Source of the DNA: Monilinia fructicola
Lineage: Eukaryota > Ascomycota > Leotiomycetes > Helotiales > Sclerotiniaceae
DNA length: 64,000 bases
NCBI GenBank assembly: GCA_008692225.1
Contig: VICG01000016.1
Coordinates: 1,198,001-1,262,000 of the forward strand
Reading direction: 5' to 3'
Made by a program: the position numbers and the translations under genes
Notes under the pieces: generated by a model
Databases searched by the model: none
Told to the model about the DNA's origin: nothing
The model's input: the letters and a program-made list of their open reading frames with translations, nothing else
Shown here: positions 56,187-64,000 of the stretch, in pieces
Numbering within the stretch: position 1 is the stretch's first letter
Layout of the letters: each line of letters opens with the position of its first letter

Positions 56187-59052
56187 ATTCATAGACCTTT
56201 AGCAATCGCCAGGGCAGATCAAGAGACAATACAGCGAGCGAATTATCCCTGCTTTTGCATTGTTGGTGGTGTCAGTACATGGAGGGGTAAAGTTATTATT
56301 TTGGGACGGGTGTTCCCTCGGCACTTCATATTGGATCGTTCCTTTCTTGTTTGTATCTTTAGTGGAGTGTTTGGCAACGAGATGGAAGTCTTACAATGAG
56401 ATATTTTCTTGTATTATACTTGTAGCAAAGAAAAACCTTTCGTTTACCGCACTTGACCTGAAGCTGTGGCATGAATTACTTCTTCCATTCGTTCGGGTAT
56501 ATATTGTGATGTTTTGTTTGTGAATAGAGCAGTCTCCCTGATGCATAAGCAATTCCAATAGGCAATCTAAACGGCACAGCAATCTACACAGCCTGCAAAA
56601 TCACCACCAACATCAGTATAATCAACAAGAAGGGGCGGTAGCTTTATTGACACAAAAACCGAGTTTCGTATTCAAAGATTGGAACATTCGGGTTGACGTT
56701 TGAAAATTTCGGTTAAAATGACCAATGAAGGGGTTTAATTGGTGAACCATTGCTATGGGCCCGGAAAGCTGAATGCACTTCCGGCGTCGGACAAATGCAA
56801 GCAGGTAAAGAAATTTTCGGGTTGGGGCAGAGAAAACTACGGCTTCTGCACTCGCTGCGCCTGTTCATATGCCCAGGCTAGAATGCAATTCTATAAATTA
56901 AATGTGCTTTATGGCGCTGCACAATACCACATATGTCACGATCTCGCGGGATTATCAGTATGAACCACCAGGGTTCGGTATCGCAACGATTCTCTCGTCA
57001 CTCGGGCCAGCCTGGTTGAACTTTGACCTTGAGTAACCAAAGTCAGCTCGTCTTGGAACTCTGATATTCCGCTTGGAAGCTTGGATAGATCACCTTTTAA
57101 GCTCTTATTTGGATCTCCAGCTACCTTACAATTTTCTCCATATCGACACATCAGTGCTGTACTGTATGTATGCAGACTCCAGAGTAAAGTAAAGTAGTAC
57201 CTTATCTGCATCTCCCCTGTTCAAGAATCAAGAATCAAGATCGTCATGGATTAGATTTCCACCGAGGTTCAGTCCAACCTGGAAGTTTAGCGTTACCAGG
57301 GCTCTGTTCGGCGCGGGTTTTCGGACGAATAATAGTTCTAATGCCTTTCCCGTTTCGTCTGATTATTTCATCAACAACATAAAGACCCTCAATACTAAGT
57401 TCTAACCCTTGATTCTTATTTGGCCGCTAGTCCCTATCCAGATCTGGCTTTTCGAGACATCTTATATATCAAGTCAATAATCTACTGTCCAAGAACTTCA
57501 AATTGTCTCCCGCACTCAATGTGCTAACCTATAAGCGCTGGATCTCTGCCACAAAAAGGCCGGCAATGCTTACGCACCCATCACTCAGTCTTGAAGATTT
57601 CAGTGGTCGTCATTAGTTACGTGATCTTTTCAAATGAATTGATTTGCGAGACACGCCACCATCACAATTGAATCCCAATTACGGACTGGACAGGGTTTAT
57701 TTTCAATTACAACGCTGCTGTATTCGGATCTCCAACGCCTACACGTTGAACCCATGTACGGAATTTCTGGTGTGCCACCCTTACAAGTATCTCGATGAAA
57801 TAGTCTACCGAATTGGGCGATTGGCATCTCTTAAGATACAGTTGCAGGCATTGCATCCTCCCAGTGACACGATGCTCCATTTAATCCTTTTGGTGTTGGT
57901 TTGGTGGGCTTCGCAGATAATTTTATGACCAAAGTCATAGCCTAAGTGCGACGTTCTTCGCAGCAAAATCCCCGGGGATGATCTATGTACAAAGCAGAAA
58001 GAAGAAATATCGATCGAACGTTATTACAGCGTATTTCTTCATGGATGTTACAAGCTACGAAACACCATGTTCATCAACCTCAAGGACAAGGGATTGCAAT
58101 GCATCATCAAATGAGCCATGTATATAAACACACTTATTGTTTTTATATCATATAGGAAAGACCCGAAGTGGCTCAGATTTGGGCGCTGCACTAGCGGCAA
58201 TGGAAGTCCATCAACCTACTCTATGCTACTCTATTGAGTTACACCCAGCCTTGAGTTTACAATTTCAATGGCAACATATAATGACTTGGGTCACAGCGCG
58301 GGGCTTGGAAAGGGGATATGTCTGGAAGCGGTGAGTATATAGAATACGTACAAATGCCTCGTCCCAATATTAACTTGGAAAGAAATCTGTCTGCCTGGAT
58401 AAAGACTACCAATTCAATACAAGCCTTGGAAATGATAGATACAAATAAACACTAGCAGAGCGGTACGGAATTGTAACAAGGATTCGACTTTGCAGAATCC
58501 CAAAATATGTTGTAGGGCTTATGCCTATGATTGGAGGCTCTTTACCGCACTGGACTGTTTGTTAGTATGCGGGATTCAGTCTCGTTGTACGGAAGAAACC
58601 TGCCATGTTGCTACGAGAACCATTGTATCTACTAGTTTCAGTCCCAAACATTAATCTTGCAAACATTTGTGCTCTCTATACCAGCCACAGTACCCAGAAA
58701 TCTTCTTTCGGGTTGCAGCAGGTCGAAGCCTTTGAAAATGCTTGATCCGTTTCGATATGTCAACACGAATATGATTCGTTAGTTGCGTGACATGGTCGGC
58801 CTTGGATTTATTAATTCTCAAGTTGGCTCATCTATTTACTGCTTTGAGCCTTGCACGATCTACGAATATAGACACTAAGGAGTATAAGACGAACAACCTG
58901 GATTATTAAATGGGTATAACCGGTGAAAGGCATCGGTAGCAAGTGGATGTCCAATTAGATACTTGAAGTGCAGCCCGCCGTAACATACATATTCCGGGCA
59001 TGTTTCCTCCCATCCTTTCTTCAACCAGACCTTAGAACGCCCACACTAGACA
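56187..59052. other. Intergenic, no recognisable gene
   Basis: About 2.9 kb with only short, unrecognised frames on both strands (57644-57928 and 58137-58334 on plus are typical). Confidence 0.5.
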
Positions 59053-59904
59053 ATGGCCCAAAATCGTTCGCAGAGCGGTCCCTTCCATTGCGGATACAAC
59101 GGTTGCACACAGACTTTCACGCGTCGCACCGGTGCTCGCCGTCATGAGATGACCGTTCATGGGGACAAGAAATATTGCTGCCATGAGCCAGACTGCAACT
59201 ATCGTGGGGGGAAACGACGAAATGATTTCATAAGACATATGAAAGAAAAACATCCTGAACATGATGGTATGTAGCATGAAATTGAGGACCGCAATGTCTG
59301 CACGTTGACTTACGAAACCTGCAAAGACCACTTGTTCATTCCGGAAGATTTCAACAACCCTCAAGAAAGCCAATCCCCTTTTGCAAATTGTTGTCAAAGT
59401 CCAGAAATCATGCACGACTATCAATGTAGGTCACTTCTCAAACAATCACAAGCCTGCAATACCAATACTAATTTGTTACGGCAAGTTTCTGGCGATTTCT
59501 CCCAAATGTCTCCATTGCCGAGTACCAGTTTCGAACCGAGTTTCAATCCCATCGATACCAACGAGAAACCTCCAACTCCTACAATGATTCCTCTGGGTTT
59601 GACTGGAGTCCCTCAGCCCTACGGCAATATGATTAGTCCGAACATCATTCCCCTAAGACCTCCTGATGTCCGTGCCTTCCAGGTTTGCAATCTACCGCAT
59701 CCCGAGTTTGAACCAGTACCGGCAGCCGCTACAGCGAGAGGCGACATGTGGGGTGAATTCAATCCATCAAATATCTGTAGTACAGGATCTAATCTTCAGG
59801 AGACGCCTGGTGCAAGCCTTGAGAACGAGTACGAACCTTTTGGCGGGCCATACAATGTAGGCCAACATGGACAGATGGGAGATAATTCTTATTACAAATG
59901 GTGA
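59053..59904 (+). CDS. C2H2 zinc-finger protein (two N-terminal fingers)
   Basis: Probable nuclear DNA-binding protein of 263 residues. Exon 1 (59053-59266) encodes both fingers: CGYNGCTQTFTRRTGARRH..H and CHEPDCNYRGGKRRNDFIRH..H, each C-x4-C-x12-H-x4-H. One intron (59267-59326) splits an Asp codon. Exon 2 encodes a Pro/Ser/Asn-rich tail, without another recognised domain, ending in NSYYKW. The pattern of two adjacent fingers at the extreme N-terminus and a disordered tail is common among small fungal regulators. The frame is intact. Reading through the intron would stop after a few codons at 59271-59273, which supports the splice. Confidence 0.8.
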
Positions 59905-62900
59905 TTTTCTTAGCTTTTACTTCTATTACAGATATCTCAGGAGGCTGTCGTGCGTATCTCTCAGAGCTGGGTTTAGGCTTGCTATTGGAGAGTGATTAGG
60001 TCTGGCAGCGATTGCCATTGACGTTCCTTTTGAATCTTGTCATTGATGTTATATCCATTCGCGTTATAACAATCTGTCAAAAATCTTGTATTAGGTTGGA
60101 ATTTGGGATTTTCATAAGTGTGGTATCTTGTTTGTAAAGTAGTAGCAAGTTAGTTTATGATGTCTCTCTATCCTGGGCAACCACGATACAGCCATGTAGT
60201 AGGAAAATCTATGGCGCTCCAAACATGCATAGCAATCCTTCTTCATGAGGATCAAGTACCGCCCTTTGCTTCCTCCATATCATCAAGCATTATTACCCCG
60301 CAACTGCTACTTTGAGTGCTGCCATGTGACGAGAGCGGCTGTGCACTATATATAGCATGGAAAATATATACCAGCACAGGTTACAACGTCGTGAAACATC
60401 TTATTCCGTACAATTAATTCTATTGATCAATCTTGGTTCGGCCTATGGAACGTCAGAAGGTAGCTTGGATGCATCAAAAGTTTCCGGGAATATAGGAAGG
60501 CTAATTTGAAGACGTTAAGATTACCAATCGACAAAGCATGCACACATCGCAGCGCCATATCATGCAAGATGATAAGACTCCCCCCCCCCCAAATCAATAT
60601 ATACAAATACTTTCGAACGAAACATTACAATAATTAAATATCTGTACTGGAAAATGCGAACGTAGGGGAATATATTCATTGACACCAAACAATTATCAAA
60701 AAGGGGTCTTCGCCGACTGTCATTCTGTACACAGGGGCCAGTAAACTCACCCAACAAACGACATATATGGATGGACCTGAATATCCCAGCAAATATACAA
60801 TAGATATCAATAGATACATGCAATATAACTCTCACCGCTCCTAATGACTGGAGTTTTTGCGCCATCCTTGATTCATTGCTATATTCGACGACACGGTCGG
60901 TTCACCCTACGCGCTCGGCAAACCCCATGGCCGGATTTGGAGCGAACCCCGAAATTTCTCGGCATAGGTCTCCCTAACATATGAATCTCCACTGCGATCA
61001 ATGTTGCTGACCCAAGCCTCTCCCCTGGCCCCGAGTCTATGGGTCGTCCCGATACCGAATCGGAATTCTAGGCTCCCATCCATCCGGAGGCTTTAGTTCC
61101 CTGTTGTTAGTGCAGAATGAAACGATAGCACTTCGGACCGACATTTCTTATCGAGAAAAAACTGTACTACCTACAGAAGCGGAGAATAGTGACCTCATCT
61201 TCCGTGATCCATGAGCTTCAAACGCTCAGGCCCCTACCTCCCCCTATCAGCACCTCGCTTAATAGCCCCGCATATGATCGTAGAGCTGCCCCAACGTGGA
61301 AAGGCGCTCTGTGTGTATTATCTAATCGAATCAAGAGTATCTTCGGGGACTGCACGGCTTCTTCGGGACAAGGCTATGCGAGAATTTCCTACAGGGTAGA
61401 GATTCATAATCATTTGCTAATCAAAGTCAATCAGCGGGAACCCCATAAATCCAGTGATATACAGCATTGACGTCTTCGGAATCAAGAAACCTTCATTTTA
61501 TTGCCGACAAGATATTTAATTTAAGCTGAGATATAATATTACTCCGCTGCCACATCCTCCTGTATTCATGTACCTAGAGTTTTATCCGCCTGCTTATTGT
61601 CGTGATACCGAAGCTCGGCATAACCTCGGAAACTTATGTTCTAGACCTTGAGACGTCCGGGCAAGAATGGGAATGGATTGCACGCACTGAGATAATATAA
61701 AATGGGCATGGATGTGCGAATAGCTTGTAGCGCCGTGACTGTTCCCTTGTTATCATCTCTATTATCAATATACCAATATCAACATCGACCCGATTGTCTG
61801 CTGTGATCGCGCCAATAGTGGCACCACATATCAATGCGTCATCCATACTTATTATCACTTAAGACATATGAAAGCTATAATAACATGAATCAATATTCCA
61901 TTATAGCAATCGCATGAAGCATATCAATACGTCTCAAACTTAGACCATACTGCTTACACCTCGTCTATCCGGATTCCAGGCCCCAAATATCATTATCTGC
62001 ATATCCAAACTGGATATCGAAACTTCCAGCTAGCACCTCTGGCAAGGTTCGAAATCAGCTACCTCGAATACTCCATCACAATTTAAGATCTGCATTGATC
62101 TCCACCTGACAAAGCACCCCCCCAATAAACGTTCAAGCCTGGGGTGGCCCATATAAATGCGACGAGTAGAGTTTATCATTGGATTCAGATTTTGCGATGT
62201 CCCATTTTGGACTCGCTAAAAGATCCAAATGCGGCTCGTACAGAGGATTCCAATCATCCACGGAATTGATGTGAAGCCTATCGGGGAGGATCCATCATTC
62301 AACGTTTATTTAGGGATATATCAACCATCAAATATCCGAGCAATCCGAATCTTCCCATCTCTCAACTCCAAGCCCCAATCATCATCACCATGCACCTGAG
62401 CACCACCGAAGCAACCCCAAATAACTCCACTCGAAATACAACACCTCTTCTCGATAGAGAGACGCTTTGCGAGAGGCGATTTCACAGCTCTACCTGCGCA
62501 ACTGATCTCTCTGCGCCATCCTCGGCTCCAATTTTCGAGCCAGGAGAAACAGGGTAGGTTTCTGTTCCTTTGGGAATAGCTTCATATCATAGGTCACAAT
62601 ATCTCTCAGAACTCAATGTGCTAAGTCCAGAAGACGCGTATATAGTGTACGCACGACACCAGAACCCCAAACAAGTCCATCCAAGGACCCATCTCACGAA
62701 CCAAAGAATCGCTCCCATCGGCGGCCAACCGATTTCCCCCCTCCAGCATCTCCACCACATCATCCTCCACTCGATCTAGCCAATTTGACATGCTGCGAGA
62801 AACGCCATGACTCTCAAACATCAACGTCCCCATTTGTCTATAACCCCCGAAACCAGTGCAAACACCACACATGTGTAGTATGCATCGTTTAAAAATTCAA

Positions 62901-63536
62901 CATCGAGCTTACAGGCTATTGTTCTTACTTCAAGACGGCTGTGATACTACTGATATTCGATGACTTGGATTAGAGAATGTTTGGGTCAGCTCCTGTCAGA
63001 AAGAATCAAGATACAGTAAATGGACACAATCAAAGGTCGATAGATGAAAATCACATTGCATCATAGCACATCAACTTCCCATCTACATGAAGTAAGCATC
63101 GAAAACGACAGATCAAGTCATATTATCAACTCCGGCACAAACAATAGCCATTAATATCATTACATTGTAACTACTTGATCGCCCGCTCCGAGTTTCATAA
63201 GTCGCTCTAATCAATTCATTTTCTTCATGCTATGCGTCTTATCAACTCAAAGTGGAGCGTGAAGTTCAGCTCAGGCGAGCTATCGCATACAAACCGTACT
63301 TGCCACTGCAAACACATGCAAGCCAGTAAATCGAGTCAAATCACGCATTTTTTTTCTTTTTCCGACGTTGCTCAACCATGTTCCACTCATAATGCGCTTT
63401 TTTATTTGTATATCTGTGCCTTGACAACCAGATTAAAAACCGTGCATTTACTGTCTCCTAAGGATTCCCTGTGAAATTGTAGCGCGAGAGACGACGAGAA
63501 TTACGTAGACGAGGACTGAGTTTCGAACATGAGCGT
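59905..63536. other. Intergenic, one doubtful small gene inside
   Basis: About 3.6 kb. Apart from the doubtful gene at 62390-62779 I see only short frames. A C tract (60580-60590) and some AT-rich stretches are present. Confidence 0.45.
62390..62779 (+). CDS. Doubtful small protein with one intron
   Basis: The start codon lies in a good fungal context (ATCACCATGC). Exon 1 (62390-62553) reads MHLSTTEATPNNSTRNTTPL and on to EPGETG. A GTAGGT donor and CTAAG acceptor (intron 62554-62625) keep the frame into exon 2 (PEDAYIVYARHQNPK), giving 105 residues. No domain is recognised. The N-terminal STRNTTPLLDRE resembles cytosolic tails of fungal membrane transporters, so this might be the remnant of a larger gene. 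Confidence 0.25.
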
Positions 63537-64000
63537 TTAAGCCCATCTCGAGCTTTCTCTTTCCGCCTCCAACCTAGCAATTCTTGCCTCATCATCGTCT
63601 CCGCCGCCTCTTCGTCCCTTCTTTCTTCCTTTCCTCCCACTACCATCGTCAACCTCATCACGACTCCTCTTTCTGCCCATACCAAATGCGCTGGTCAAGC
63701 CTGCAATACGCTGTGCTTCTTTCAGTAATCTTTCTCTATTACGTGCCCTCTCGTTCTAAGGTATGTGGATCGACTTCTTCCTTTCTCTTCTCGGGACGCT
63801 CTTTCTCCGAATCGCGTGAAGTCGTGTTATTTCTTTCTGAATCTCGACGGGATCGATGTGATTCACTGTGACGACTTGATCGAGACTTTTTCGCGTTCGC
63901 GTTCATGATCTCGTTGGCTACTCTTTGGCCCAGTTGGAATATTTAATGGCAAATTGATGTCTTTAGCGGATCTATTGCGAGAGCTTGCTCCTTTGATTTC
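63537..64000 (-). CDS. C-terminus of an Arg/Ser-rich nuclear protein (partial, runs off the right edge)
   Basis: Only the last about 155 codons are in the window. After joining frames the sequence is rich in RS/RE and acidic stretches: KSRSSRHSESHRSRRDSERN, then ARNRERLLKEAQRIAGLTSA, FGMGRKRSRDEVDDG, and an end of EARIARLEAERESSRWA followed by TAA. The composition is typical of splicing-related or other mRNP proteins, but I cannot name the family. Two frame breaks lie at runs: one T too few in 63887-63891 and one C too many in 63746-63748 (plus-strand view). Confidence 0.6.

Overview
This window is nuclear DNA from a filamentous ascomycete (Pezizomycotina). The evidence is short 45-60 nt introns with GT..AG borders and CTAAC-type branch sites, a Zn2Cys6 regulator with a fungal-specific transcription factor domain, a SesA-type NB-ARC/TPR (NLR-like) receptor, a GH18 chitinase with a fungal CBM1, a TTAGGG tract, and an AT-rich element whose differences look like repeat-induced point mutation (RIP). 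Base composition and gene content suggest Leotiomycetes (Sclerotiniaceae-like), but that is only an inference.

Layout. 1-11.1 kb: no recognisable gene, only short repeats. 11.2-15.0 kb (+): a large RING/PH-like/VWA protein with a Ste5/Far1-like domain order. 15-19.9 kb: microsatellites and a broken ankyrin-like gene relic. 19.95-20.85 kb: an AT-rich element with about 33-bp terminal inverted repeats and an internal telomere-like tract. 21.3-24.1 kb (+): a Zn2Cys6 transcription factor. 26.3-27.1 kb (-): a GC-rich short-chain dehydrogenase. 28.3 kb (+): an intron-containing tRNA-Gly(UCC). 33.2-34.6 kb (+): a secreted chitinase. 35.8-37.4 kb (-): a secreted protein made of two beta-trefoil (ricin-B-like) modules, duplicated together with their introns. 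38.35-40.15 kb (-): CCT8, the theta subunit of the TRiC/CCT chaperonin. 40.8-41.7 kb (+): a probable INO80-associated HMG-box protein. 43-44.6 kb (-): an Rmd1/DUF155 membrane protein. 45.7-48.7 kb (+): the NLR-like receptor. 50.6-51.1 kb (+): a Nudix hydrolase. 55.8-56.2 kb (+): a small secreted RlpA/expansin-like barrel protein. 59.05-59.9 kb (+): a two-finger C2H2 protein. 62.4-62.8 kb: a doubtful small gene. 63.5-64 kb (-): the C-terminus of an arginine/serine-rich nuclear protein that runs off the edge.

Read literally, at least eight genes are frameshifted, about 30 times in all. Nearly every shift is a one-base gain or loss in a mononucleotide run, and the essential CCT8 gene is among them. 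Homopolymer errors in the assembly are therefore a better explanation than mass pseudogenisation. Five other genes (SDR, chitinase, lectin, RlpA-like, C2H2) are clean. Coordinates of broken genes give the whole locus, and shift positions are listed per gene.

Functionally the window mixes housekeeping genes (chaperonin, chromatin, Rmd1) with accessory functions (wall-active and sugar-binding secreted proteins, an NLR, regulators). They do not form an obvious metabolic cluster. Shared sequence motifs, notably the palindrome TACCTAGGTA, recur in several promoters.
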